Source: Nymphaea colorata | Lineage: Eukaryota; Streptophyta; Magnoliopsida; Nymphaeales; Nymphaeaceae | NCBI RefSeq assembly: GCF_008831285.2 | Contig: NC_045143.1 | Coordinates: 7,883,503-7,947,502 of the forward strand | Length of the DNA stretch: 64,000 nucleotides | Reading direction: 5' to 3' | In this document: in pieces, positions 1 to 10,335 of the stretch | Numbering within the stretch: the first letter of the stretch is position 1 | Layout: each line of letters begins with the position of its first letter | Program-made: the position numbers and the translations under genes | Notes under the pieces: generated by a model | Database searches by the model: none | Told to the model about the DNA's origin: nothing | Seen by the model: the letters and a program-made list of their open reading frames with translations, nothing else

Positions 1-150
1 TGATGTACATGAAGAATTTAACGTGGTAAATTTAACCATGTTTGATGCACATGAAGAATTTAACGTGGTAAATTTAACCCTGTTTGGTGAACAAGAAGAA
101 TTTAACGTGGTAAATTAAATCATGTTTGATACACAGAAATAATTTAACGT
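1..150. repeat. About 42-bp tandem repeat, roughly four copies
   Basis: The core AAGAATTTAACGTGGTAAAT recurs near 13, 55, 98 and, degraded, 138, each followed in the first three copies by a TTTGATGC/TTTGGTGA-like tail. The array begins at or before the window edge. Its position at the far end of the Harbinger coding relics suggests subterminal repeats of that element, which is inference. Confidence 0.7.
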
Positions 151-426
151 GGTAAGTGTTGTTTTTTTCTCTTCTCCTCATCAATTTGATGTGGAAAGAA
201 ATTGAAAGATGATCTTCCAAAACAACAAGATGCACATGGTACGAACAACAGTTATATAAAAAAAAAAATAATACAGTTAAAACCATAACATCCAACAGTG
301 TAATATAGTTGACGAAATAAAATTTATAATAATAACAAAGTTAGCTAACCCATACAGGTTTAACTGTGTAATGAGTATATGTCCACAAAAGTTAAATGAG
401 TACAAAACAAAAGAGTGTATTTCCTA

Positions 427-777
427 CTATCTAGAAAAAAAAAAGAAGTTATTATGAGTACATATCCAACAAAGAAAACATGTAACCACAAAACAAGTAA
501 TCCAACATTTGTGGCTGCACTTTCGTTCTTCAAAGTTCGTGTCTTCTATATCTTGATTTGCGATGTCATCTTTAATGAGTGGAGGCCTATGTACTTGCAC
601 ACCATACTTGTTGTGGACATACTCATGCATGTGATACTCAGCTATTTCGAATGAATCAAACGATCTGAAGAGGGCGCCCTTGTACCGATAGACTAATGGT
701 TGGCACTGCTTTCAACTGTCATATATGTCTCGCTCATGACCTTCGAAAACCACGTAGTACTTTTGGCGAGACATCAT
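427..777 (-). pseudogene. Viroplasmin / RNase H1 N-terminal-like domain, interrupted
   Basis: Minus-strand reading from ATG at 777 (or 774) gives MSRQKYYVVFEGHE, then a TGA at 712-714, then in the same frame YKGALFRSFDSFEIAEYH before running to a stop at 427. The KYYVVFxG start, the conserved tryptophan position (here the TGA), YKGA and SF.SFE.AE are the hallmarks of the small nucleic-acid-binding domain found at the N-terminus of eukaryotic RNase H1 and in the caulimovirus inclusion-body protein. No RNase H catalytic domain follows; the rest of the frame is unrecognised. It lies downstream of the transposase relic on the same strand and appears to be element cargo. It is not evidence for an integrated virus, as no other viral domain is present. 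Confidence 0.6.
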
Positions 778-917
778 ATTTGTTGTCCTATTCAAAACAA
801 AACAAATGTCAAACAATCAAATGAAACAAATAGTCAAAATTCATAAACAAACTTACTATTCAATTGATAATTTGTAAACATTTGACATGATATAGCTGCC
901 CTTATAGAATTGTTGCT

Positions 918-1340
918 TCATCGCTGATGTGTTTGACTTGCAATTTTCAGTTCGCTTAAGACAAAGTTATCATTTGAAGGTGCATCTTCATCATCAAATT
1001 GCTTGGCGTTTGGATTGTGTTCAATTATGAAGTTGTGCAATACACATGTAGCAAGAACGATTTGAGTTTGTTTTTGGAATGGATACTAGACTTGCATTTT
1101 CAAGATTGAAAAACGACCTTTCAACATGCCGAAAGTTCTTTCTACTGTATTTTGGAGTGATGAATGCCTATATTTGAATAATTCTTCTTCAGTTTTAGGT
1201 GAGCGCGCTCTTCGAGTGTTACACTTAGACAGATGATAGCGATGCCCTTGATAAAGTGTTAGTAAACCGACAATGTTTGGATACCCCCCATCAGCAAGAT
1301 AATATTTGTCTACAATTGAACACAATTTATTTATACACAA
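918..1340 (-). pseudogene. PIF/Harbinger DDE nuclease (HARBI1-like) C-terminal relic
   Basis: The frame reads YYLADGGYPN, YQGHRYHLS, ELFKYRHSSLQNTVERTFGM and LKGRFSILKMQV, then a TAG at 1086-1088, and continues in the same frame with YPFQKQTQIVLATCVLHNFI to a TGA at 918-920. These are the second catalytic Asp (LADGGYPN), the catalytic Glu (VERTFG.LK.RF) and the C-terminal LHNFI motif of DDE_4-type nucleases. The first catalytic Asp and the helix-turn-helix part are missing: the Myb-like segment ends only about 16 bp upstream, so an internal deletion has removed roughly half of the enzyme. There is no ATG at the upstream end; the first codon there is TTG. Dead transposase. Confidence 0.85.
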
Positions 1341-1355
1341 TAAGATTGCATTTAT

Positions 1356-1532
1356 TTATCTTTCCATCATGTTTTTTTCAATAGCTGTGTATACTTTAAA
1401 CTTCAAACCTCCACCAGATTTCATGCAAGGCATGCGTGACTGCTCCACAAGAAGCTGGAGTAAGTAATCCATTTGTGGTTTAGTCCACGTAAGATTTTCC
1501 TTTGAAGGACCGCTGTCTTCTATGGGTACAAT
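1356..1532 (-). pseudogene. Myb/SANT-like DNA-binding domain relic of the Harbinger element
   Basis: The minus-strand frame contains ENLTWTKPQMDYLLQLLVEQ followed by GGGLKFKVYTAIEK, ending at a TAA at 1356-1358. The W-T-x-x-x-M-D-x-L-L-x-L-L-x-E-Q pattern is the first helix of the Myb/SANT-like (Myb_DNA-bind_3) domain encoded by plant PIF/Harbinger elements, which helps the nuclease bind the element ends. A TGA lies upstream in frame near 1533, so either an intron boundary or decay cuts off the N-terminus. Only about 58 residues remain. Confidence 0.6.
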
Positions 1533-2803
1533 AATTCTTCACAACTACAGTTTTAAAAAATCTTGCATGAAAAACAATTGTTTTGTATAGTGAATCTTTT
1601 AGTAGTTCATGCATGCTACATGCAGAATGCAACCACAACTACAATTGTTTTAGTAGTCCACTTGTGTTTTCTTGAAACTTTAACGACAAATCAGCTTTAT
1701 TGGACAAGAATTTCACCTTTGACATTCCAAACAACAAATCAATTATGTGAAGGCTAGAAAAAGAACATAAAAGATATCAAATTTGTAAAGCTTTTGTCAG
1801 CTACTCATGATTTTCCTTTGCTGTCTCGTACTATTTATATGAACATGATATTTACTACTGCAAAGCCCCAAATCGGAACTCCAAAATGCAAATCCCCAAA
1901 TCCACAATGAAGAAGAGCAAATCAAACGCCCAAATCAAAAGAAGAACAGAGAGGAGCATAAGACACTCTTTCAGTTTTACAAACAAATCCTTTTACTGTC
2001 TTTTGCTTTCTTCTGCAACGGAAGACTTAAAACAAGCAAACCGACAAGTGAACTCCAGAATTCAGTTTCACATACTCAACCACAGGCAATGAACATAAAT
2101 ACAATCATCTGGGTCCGATTTTTCCATCCCTCCATTACGCAATATAGTAAAAAAATAAAATTGAAATTTGAACTAGATAAACTCAAGGTATAAGAGATGA
2201 CTACAGAAATCAATCAACAGAAGCAATGCGAAACGAAGGAATTCAAAGTCTATGATGAATGAGAAAAATTAAACAACTATAGAGGAATGCCCTAATCGGT
2301 GGTTCAGAAGTTTGCCCTGACGCGAGAGAGAGAGGAATTTACCTCGCAGATGTCCCTACTGCTCGGTCCTGGCAATGAAGGAAGGTTAGAGAGATGGCTG
2401 GCTTGCTCGATCGTGGTGGAGATAAAAGGCTGCAGAACGGTGGCGAAGGCATCAGCAAGAGGGAAAGGGAGAAAGCAAAGACATCAACAAGAGCAAGAGA
2501 GAAAGGGAGAAAGCGAACTGGCAGAGCGGCGACGGTGAGAGTGACGATGGTGGAGCGGCAACGGTGAGAGCGGCAACACCTCTGGTGCGATGGTGAGAAG
2601 GCAGGAATGCGAGGGAGGAGAAGCGGCAGAGGGAGGAGGTTCGGGGTGAAATGTGGTAAAAAAAAGGCAATGTCCAGCGGGTGAAATTTCACCCGCTCCC
2701 TTTTACATAAAACAAGTGAAATTTCACCCTGTTTGAAACGTTTTTAATCACCCGTACATATTTCAACCTCTTCCAGGTTTTTCACCGGCAATCAAACGGG
2801 CCC

Positions 2804-3176
2804 TTATAGATATATAAGAAGTGGTCAAAACCAGACCACTTGAATAAAAAAAAAAAAGCAGACCCATTAAAATTTAATTATTAAGATATTTTTTATAATC
2901 TAACTTTATGGATATGATTAATAATGATTTGATGAAAAACATATATTAAGTTAGTTGTTTTTTATATCTAACTAATGTTTTTTTAATAGTCCAAAATGAA
3001 CAAATGTTGATGGTATAAAGATCAATTATTGTTGTAGAAATGACTTGGACCAAAGCATGATTTATTTTAAAGTAGGGTTTATAACCACATTAAAATATTC
3101 ACATTTTGTTTAAGACATTTAAGAGGCCTAGTTATTATCCCTTACCTAAGCCCTTGCCTAAGTAGTCTGGCATCTA

Positions 3177-3258
<82 letters not shown>

Positions 3259-3547
3259 CAATCATCCATATTTCATTTATTACCCAAAACATTAAATAGA
3301 GGCATGGGCTGTCTTAATGGTTATAGCATAGCTGGTAAGGCTAGGGGCATGTTAAAAAAGGTAAGTTTATAATTCAATTTTCTTAGGTGCTATGTTTCTG
3401 CTACTTAAGTGGTATGGTGAGACATCAAAGTTAAAGGGTGCACTGCTACTGTCATTACATGCCAACACAACTCAATACCTTAAAGGCAAAATGGATGGGA
3501 TTTAGAGCGTTGCTCCAAGCTCTATTCATAAATCTCTTGCTCACCGG
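2804..3547. other. AT-rich intergenic DNA with (AT)n microsatellite
   Basis: No gene is visible. A perfect TA dinucleotide run of about 74 bp occupies 3181-3254. The rest is low-complexity AT-rich sequence. Confidence 0.8.
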
Positions 3548-3740
3548 AAAGTAGAGGCACGGGGAGGATGGACCGAATCATGAAGCTTACCTACTTTTCC
3601 ATTGCCAATGGGCCTGCTGGGGCTCCTTAAAGTGATGTTGCACAATGAAACCCTGGCATACCAGCCAGCCAGAGGAGGAGGGAAGTGACTCAACTCTTCA
3701 AGGTTGGAGAGAACCCAAAAGAGAGAGAGAGGGAGGGAAA
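3548..3740. repeat. Dispersed repeat, copy 1 (partner at 25105-25250)
   Basis: The segment shares a diverged but collinear stretch with 25105-25250: both contain AATGGGC(C/T)TGCTGG, then TGATGTTG/CGATGTTG, then CAATGAAACCCTG, then GAGGAGGGAAGTG, and both end in a GAGAGAGA tract close to TATATATA. The order and spacing are preserved, so these are two copies of one repeat family of unknown class. Neither encodes a recognised protein. Confidence 0.6.
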
Positions 3741-4589
3741 AAAAAAATAGAGACAACTCTTTTTTATATGTATATATATATCCCATTCCATGTGGTGAAG
3801 GATAAAAACAAAACCCTATACATTTTTTGCTAAAAGAATATTACAAAATAAAAGCATTGTAACATGCGCTTAACTAGTGAGACGAGGCCATGCGATGCGT
3901 TGAGTCAGTGATGTGAGGCTATGTGAAGCATACGCATCATGTTTGGAATTTTGAAATATATAATATCTTCAGAAAATATAAAAAATAAAAAGTAAGAAGG
4001 CAAACATGGTTTGAGAAACTAAATTATATGAAAATTTATTGATGTATAGGTTTTTTATAAAATTGAAACTAATTATAGAGGTATGGTTTCCAACTTGAAA
4101 ACCTAAAAACAAAAATAATAAACATGTTTCTTCAAAGTATAAAAGTATTTCATGAAAATTGAAAAACCAAAGGTCCAAAGCTTTTTACTGTTTGCTCCTA
4201 TGCATGCGTGAAAGAAAAGAATCTTCATCGTCAATTCAAAGAAAAAAAGGATGAAATCAGGTCGACAAGTCATGTTTCTTAAAATAAAATATTTTCAAAA
4301 ACATTTGAAGACAATATCAAATTTAGATATCTAATACGACATAGATGAACCGGAAATCATGTGACGTCTTAGCGAATCCACAAGAATTACAGATTAGTCA
4401 TTCTTGTTGCGACATAGATCAACCATTCAACAGAAAGATCGGAGGAGAGGACAATAGTAGAGAGAAAAAAAAAACTCACTGAAAGATGGATTAAACATTC
4501 ACTAAATGTCATGCAATAGTTGTCCAAGAGTTTGTTGAAGAGTGGGAGCATTTTGATACCATCACCGAACGAATAGAGAATGGAAAACT

Positions 4590-4912
4590 CATAGTGTTGA
4601 AGATGTGTTCCGACTCTAAGTGCCGGGAGTTGGCGTGTATTCAGATGAAGATTTGGGTAGATGTTTTAATGATAGAAAATCTGTATGTTTTCCTACTGGT
4701 GGCATGTGGTGCGGTTTGTTGGAGGAGTGGAAAGCAGTCTACTACTGCTGCCCACACATTGGAGGCTGAAATTCATTACCCTTGTCCAGACCACGTCAAA
4801 GTTAACATGGTTGCGGAACTTCATATGGGTGGTCGATTCCATTGGAAAGCTACTCAAAATATTTTGGGATAATGAAGCAGTTGTATCCTTTTTCCAACAA
4901 CAAAAAAAAATA
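4590..4912 (+). pseudogene. Ty1/Copia RNase H relic
   Basis: Plus-strand frames give VYSDEDLGRCFNDRKS, then CGAVCWRSGKQST, then TLEAE, and after a frame change WLRNFIWVVDSIGKLLKIF and WDNEAVVSFF. These match in order the conserved blocks of Copia RNase H: the Asp in (Y)SD.D..G, GG.VSWRS.KQ, S..EAE, WLR.L and the CDN block. At least one frameshift near 4770 separates the halves and no other pol domain or LTR is visible next to it. It is an isolated fragment. Confidence 0.75.
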
Positions 4913-4989
4913 CTACAAGGTTATTATGGAATTGAAGTATTTTGTTGTTAAAGAGAGAACAGATTTTTAAAATCTATATCGGTTACATT

Positions 4990-5260
4990 ATAGACTTGGG
5001 CATTAGGCTGGGCATCCAATGGGTACATGTCTTGATCAAGCTTCGGCTCGAAAAAACTGAGCCGGGTGGATTTGATGAGAGTTTGATTCGGCTTGATGAC
5101 TTTTGAATATTATTTTTATTATATTAATAATAAATATTTTATTATTAAAAATATATTTTATATTTAAAAAAATCATTTTATGTTTAAAAATATTTTTTAT
5201 TACAATTAGGCTGGATTTGAGCTCGGGTTTTAGATATCAAACATATACCTGGCTCTTATC
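4990..5260. repeat. MITE-like repeat (GGGCTGGGCATCC / GAGCTCGGGTTT type)
   Basis: The segment starts with TTAGGCTGGGCATCCAATGG, is AT-rich in the middle (about 5105-5200) and ends with GGCTGGATTTGAGCTCGGG. This GC-rich ends/AT-rich core design matches non-autonomous DNA elements common in angiosperms. I could not find a clear target duplication. Confidence 0.4.
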
Positions 5261-5564
5261 AAGGCGTGCGAGGCCGAACCTACTGTGGGATAAACAAGGA
5301 AGGGCAGCTACGAACTAGGAGGGAGACGATTTCTCTCGTAAACAGAAAGGAGGTCGAATTGAGAAGGAGGAGAAATAAAGGAAGAGGACGCTCGTATGAG
5401 GTGAGGATATCTTGCCTTGCGCCATATTTGAGAGGAGATAATCGCGTGAAGGGTGTTGAGATTTACCCTACGCCCATTTTGGAAAGGGATACTAGCTTGC
5501 CTGATATTTGGGAGGGGGCTAAATCGTGAGGAGAAAATATTGGAAGTGATCAACAAAGTAAGCC

Positions 5565-5745
5565 TTGGCACCGGGCCGTGCCGTCGCTCGATACCCGGTA
5601 TTCGGCCCGACTCGGGCCGGGGTCTGGGCCTTGAAATATTGGTTATTGGGTTCATTTTATATTTTTGTTAGGCCCGGCCCAGTAATGAACGGGTCGGGTT
5701 CGAACCCGCGACTCTAATAGTCGGGGCCCAATAAACCCGACAATA
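5565..5745. repeat. GGGCC-rich MITE-like repeat fragment
   Basis: It contains CACCGGGCCG, CCCGACTCGGGCCGG, GGCCCGGCCC and AATAAACCCGAC separated by an AT-rich stretch. Related sequence occurs at 12930-13060 and 27125-27430 (CACCGGACCGGGCC ... GGCCCGACTC). This marks one dispersed family. The GGTTCGAACCC at 5698 is part of it, not a tRNA. Confidence 0.5.
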
Positions 5746-6396
5746 ACTTTTTTTTTTTTCAGAAACAAACTTGTGTTAGGGTTTCTTTTGTATGTGGGGG
5801 AACGCAGGCAAGGAAGATGCTGTTCTTCGACGCTATGAGCTCAGAGCTGCCCTGCCCTGCCCTGCCTCTGAACTGCATAGCTACATAGCCTGCACAGCTG
5901 CTCTACTTGCTTCCTCCAAAGACGCATCTAGTTCTTTTTGTAAGACCCACGAATTTCTTTTGTTTCCATAAACAATTGAAACGTTAGTTTGGGGAGGAAC
6001 TATAAACGGCAGATTTTAATGAGGGTTACATAAAATGAAACTGTCAATTAAATCATAGAGAGAGCAGTTTTTGGAAAGAAAGGAAGAGGAAAGAAAAACT
6101 GACGTGATTTCCTTTACTTGAGGGAGGTTAAAAAACATAACCATTTCTTTTTGTTGCAGTGGTAGAAGAGAGTCAAGCAACAAAGAATTCGAGATAAAGA
6201 GAGAGAGCGAGGGACATCCTCATCTTTGCCCTCTTTCTAGTCGAAGATTGAAGTTGTTGGCTGCTGGAAAAGAGCCAAAGGCAAAGAAGCTGCTGGCAGG
6301 AAGTTATCTCGGATTTGAAAAAGGTATGGGGATATTCAGTTATGATTGTAGCATGAAACTGTGTATTTTTTATTTTTGTATAGATACATATACATG

Positions 6397-6591
6397 CAGG
6401 GGCGGAGCCAGGATTTTTTCTAGGGTTGGGCCTAGACGATTTACTGGTTGGGCCAGGGTCGGGCCAAGAAGAGCGACGAGGAGCGACCGGTTGGGCCAAA
6501 CTAAAAAATTTTGATTTTTTTAATGTAAATTTTTTTTTTCTTGGGCTCACTCGGGCCATGGCCCGGGCGGCCCCCCCTCCCTCCGCCCCTG
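6397..6591. mobile_element. hAT-type MITE with perfect 8-bp target duplication
   Basis: The left end is CAGGGGCGGAGCCAGG and the right end, read inverted, is CAGGGGCGGAGGGAG, giving an 11-bp perfect terminal inverted repeat. The flanks are identical 8-mers: TATACATG at 6389-6396 and again at 6592-6599. An 8-bp duplication with short CAGGG-type ends is diagnostic for the hAT superfamily. At 195 bp with no coding capacity it is a non-autonomous element. The intact duplication suggests a relatively recent insertion. Confidence 0.9.
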
Positions 6592-6995
6592 TATACATGT
6601 AGATCTATGTATACATGTAGTTTTATGTATGCGTACCAGGCATTTGCATGATGGAAGTAATATACAGTGTTCTTAGTTGAGTAATCATTGATTTCCTAAA
6701 AACGAATATATATATATGCATGCATGATATTTAATTAAATGTGTATAGAAAATAAAAAGGGTATAATGAGGGCAATACCGTGAGGCGTTCCCTATTTCAG
6801 GCGTCACACAAGGAAGACATAAATCACATAATTTTTAAAAGTCAATGTTAGCTCCGTTTCAAATGAAACTTGGGCAGCACCTTGTGTTACTAGAGAGGAT
6901 GGGACGCCCTAAAGCACGGCCCCGAATTAGCTCCCTAGATGAAAGGCGTTAGGGAGTCATGCTGGTCGCCTGTTTTTTTTTTTTTTTTGAGTATC

Positions 6996-9032
6996 TAAAA
7001 AATTCAAAAACTACAGGACTTCCGTCCACCGGCATTGTCAGCTCCAGTGTCAGAAAATAACGACTAAGAGCTCACTGGATTTGTCTGCTTCCGTAGATTA
7101 TGCCTGTAAAATTTAATATTTTTTGAAGTTCTCTATAAAAAGATATGGATTTTTGAATGACTGTCTGTCGCTGAGGTGTTTTCTGCGACAGAAAATTTTA
7201 AAACTACAGTAGATTCCGGTGACCGGCGCTGCTAGCTCCGGTGTCAAAAAATAACAAATAAGTACTCGTTGGATTCACCTGCTTCTGAGGATTACTCTTG
7301 TAAAATTTCATAATTTTTGGATAAGCAGTTGAGGAGATACGGATTTTTGAGTGACTGCCGGTCGCTGGAATGCTTTCTTGTGAAACCAGAAACTGAACGG
7401 TATTCTGGTGGCTGGCGCTGTCATTTCCGTTGTCAGAAATTTTCAAGCAAGAGCACGTTGGATTCATCTGCTTATGAAGATTATCTCGGTAAAATTTCAT
7501 AATTTTTGAAAAAACGGATGAAGATATATTAATTTTTGAATGACTGTTGATTGAAACAGGAAGAAGAGGGAGGTGCTCCCGTGAAGGAAGAGAAAGACCA
7601 GCCAGAAATGAAAAGAAGGCTAGGGTTCGACCAAATTTATATCAATTTTAGAAAACTACAAGAATGGTCCAATTTAATAGTGTATTTTTCGGAAAAGTGG
7701 TTATATTTTTTAGATATTCATGCTGCAACGTTTCTGCTAAAAACTTTTTCAAGAAGAGGCATGCGAAAGTTATTTTCTCATAAGAAATAGCGAATTGGTA
7801 CCCTCTAAGTCCTTAAAATGTCCAAAGAGGGTTTTTATTAAATTGTTTGCAATTTCGGTGAAAAAGCAAAATATTATGTTGTATTTGCTCTTTAATGCCC
7901 TTAGTTTTGTTTAAAATTTTAGAAAAAGGGTTCTCAGATCTCTTGTTTCTATATAATGATTACAATATTATCATTTGAATTTATGGATTTGAGATACTAT
8001 GTATTGTTGCATGTTTACTCGACTTTGTTCTGTTGCCATTAAATCAAGTTACAAAGTGACTTATTTCTGTTGTTTTGGAAACCAAGCCTAACGGCGGTTT
8101 CTGTGAGAGGTAATAGATGATGTTTAATTATGACAAACCCTCACATTTGAAATTCGAAGACGAAATGTGGATTGTGTGCAATGGTTTATGCGAGTGCGAG
8201 CTTGTGTTTTTGCCCAGTGTTTGGTTTCGTCCTGAGAGGTAGTGGCGCGGTGTGAGCTCACTGTTGTCGCACACTCCTCTGTCTGTACTGTAGGGCCCAC
8301 AGGGTATTGGGCGACACAAGAGTCCGGGGTTCTTTTATGTTTTTGTTGGGGAGCGAGGCGTCTCCTGGTCCCTAGGTTCCTAGAGGGGCCATGCTGCTGC
8401 AGCGGCGATCTGGGATATCTCAAGAGGCTTCACTGCAAGTACCCTCGATCTGTGCTTGGTGAAGAAATGTTCTATTCTACCCATGAGTTGTGCCCACGGG
8501 GATTTCTGTTGTTGCTCGGCACGATGACCTTGACATTGTCAGAGAACTACGGTTGGAAGCCTACGAAATTTTGGAGGTTGTGAACACCTCGTTTTGTTTC
8601 TGATAATAAGATGTAACTTTTTGTGTGTTAAGATTTGGACACTTATGGCTGTTGATCATAGGGTCTCATTCGTTTTTGTTTGGAGAAATCAAATATTATT
8701 TTGTTGGGTCATGTTCCATTGATGGCTGGATTTTTTCATACTCAAAGGAATTCTGACCCTTCTTTCTATCTCTACTGGTAGTTTTTGAGAGTTTGTGGCT
8801 ATTAGATTAGATAGACATCCTCAGGCTTGTGATGGACGGGAATTGGCAGTTTGGACTCTGCATCGGTTTTGGGATTTGTCCTTAATTTAGTTGTTTGGCT
8901 CCAAGTGTTTTTACTGTTGAAATAAGCCCATGTGTTTGATTTGTTTAAGTTTTGGTCATGACTCAATGTTGCTTCCGCTATTTTTCATATTAAAGAAAAA
9001 AAGAAATTTGGTGTCAAAAATTCGGTTGTGAA
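6996..9032 (+). repeat. 5' LTR of the Gypsy element
   Basis: From about 7064 to 9030 the sequence is collinear with 10333-12325. Its first 560 bases are three imperfect tandem units of about 185 bp (roughly 6996, 7190 and 7383 onward). Each carries a GGATT..(T/C)CTGCTT core, TGTAAAATTT, ATATGG/ATACGGATTTTTGA(A/G)TGACTG and, in the first two, a CTG...TCGCTG block. It ends in GGTGTCAAAAATTCGGTTGTGA just before the primer-binding site. Confidence 0.8.
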
Positions 9033-9037
9033 AACTT

Positions 9038-9049
9038 TGGTATCAGAGC
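9038..9049 (+). other. tRNA-iMet primer-binding site
   Basis: TGGTATCAGAGC is the standard plant LTR-retrotransposon primer-binding site and sits 5-7 bases after the end of the left LTR. Confidence 0.9.
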
Positions 9050-9196
9050 ACAGTGTCTAGAGTCCATGTCCAATGTCAATGTCGATCACAAGCAGAGGAA
9101 AGGCCATGTGAGCCGGTTAAAGAAGGGTGTTTTTGATTTATTGTGAATTTTGAGTTTTAAAGTTTTATATTAGTTCAAAATGGTTGCGTTTTTACA

Positions 9197-9835
9197 GCAG
9201 CTTTTACGGATCTCATGAATCGGATATTTCATGAGTACTTAAACCGATTTGTTATAGTGTTCATTGACGATGTACTAGTTTACTCAGAGTGTGAAGCATC
9301 ACATGCGGTACATCTCGAACTAGTGATGAAAATATTGAGACAAAATCAATTGTATGCAAAGTATTCCAAGTGTGAGTTTTGGCTAGATAAAGTAAATTTT
9401 CTTGGGACACATAATCTCGAAGGAGGGAGTATCAGTTGATCCGGCCAAAGTGGAAGCTATACAACAATGAAATGCGCCAAGTAATGTAACAAAAATAAGA
9501 AGTTTTCTTGGTTTGGCAAGTTACTACAGGAAGTTCAATAAAGATTTCTCATAAATTGCAACCCCAATGACCAAATTGCTACGAAAAGGCGTTAAGCTTA
9601 CATGGACAGAAGATTGTCAGAAGAGCTTTCAAACGTTGAACAACAATTTGACAAACGCCCAATTCTAACACGGCCAAATGGGTGGAAAGAGTTTGTGGTA
9701 TATACTGATACGTCATTAACAAGTTATGGATCCGTGCTTATGTAAAGAGACAAAGTCATAGCGTATGCCTTTAGACAACTGAAACCACATGAGAAAAGCT
9801 ATCCAACGCTTAATTGTCACAAGAACTGAGAAACT
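9197..9835 (+). pseudogene. Gypsy reverse transcriptase / RNase H relic
   Basis: The plus strand reads [29 protein letters not shown] (the catalytic Y/F-x-DD box), [12 protein letters not shown] and FLGT; then in a shifted frame [32 protein letters not shown] and WTEDCQKSFQTL. This is the palm-thumb end of Ty3/Gypsy reverse transcriptase running into the RNase H region. Multiple frameshifts and stops follow, and the N-terminal half with gag and protease is missing. Confidence 0.85.
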
Positions 9836-9859
9836 CTTTATTCTGAAGATGAGGACGGA

Positions 9860-10335
9860 TCTGTATGGTTCAACGATAGATTGTGAGTTTCGAATGATCC
9901 AGAGGTGAAAAACAAGGTGCTAGAAGAGGCACACAAGACAAGATACATCATACATCCAGGAACTAACATGTGAAGTTGGCCGAATTTGCCAACAACAACA
10001 ACTATCACTCTAGCATTGGAATGATACCATTTGAAGCACTCTGTGGCCGACCTTGTAGATCACCATCATGTTGGACTGAGATAGGAGACAACAAGATTGA
10101 GGATCCCTTGGTAATCCAACATTACACTGATCAAATCAATATGATTAGAAAGAAACATTTAGCTGCTCAGAGTCGACAAAAGAGTTATGCATACCAACGA
10201 CGAAGAGAATTGGCTTTTGAAGCAGGAGATCTTGTATTTGTCAATATATCACCTACCAAAAGTGTTTTTCGATTCAGAAAGAAGGGAAAATTGAGCCCAA
10301 GATACATTGGTCCATTCGAGATTCTAGAACAACAA
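9860..10335 (+). pseudogene. Gypsy integrase relic with C-terminal domain
   Basis: It reads NKVLEEAHKTRYIIHPGTN (end of the zinc-binding H2C2 region), then jumps directly to KLAEFANNNNYHSSIG, EALCGRPCRSPSCW, TEIGD, RQKSYAYQRRRELAFEAGD and LSPRYIGPFEIL. The catalytic core between HPGTN and LAEFA is deleted, so at least the first catalytic residues are gone. The CRSP.CW and RYIGPFEI motifs are typical of plant chromovirus-like Gypsy integrases. The 132-residue open frame from 9970 is therefore a relic, not a host gene. Confidence 0.85.

Larger units (their letters stand above)
1..2803 (-). mobile_element. PIF/Harbinger-type DNA transposon, decayed, left end outside window
   Basis: The right terminus is visible: read on the minus strand the element starts GGGCCCGTTTGATTGCCGG at 2803, and the next three plus-strand bases (2804-2806) are TTA, the target duplication expected for PIF/Harbinger. 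Inside, on the minus strand, lie three coding relics: a Myb/SANT-like segment (1356-1532), a DDE-nuclease segment (918-1340) and a viroplasmin-type segment (427-777). About 42-bp tandem repeats occupy the first 150 bases and may be subterminal repeats of the missing end. The nuclease lacks most of its N-terminal half and contains a stop codon, so the copy cannot be autonomous. The superfamily assignment rests on both the protein match and the TTA duplication; the left terminus is not in the window, so element length is unknown. Confidence 0.75.

Noticed and set aside
427..777. Integrated caulimovirus (viroplasmin domain)
   Set aside because: No movement protein, coat, protease or caulimovirus-type reverse transcriptase is nearby, and the domain lies within a Harbinger element. 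RNase H1-type origin is more likely.
5695..5712. GGTTCGAACCC, like a tRNA T-loop
   Set aside because: It lies inside a GGGCC-rich dispersed repeat; no acceptor stem, D-arm or anticodon arm can be fitted around it.
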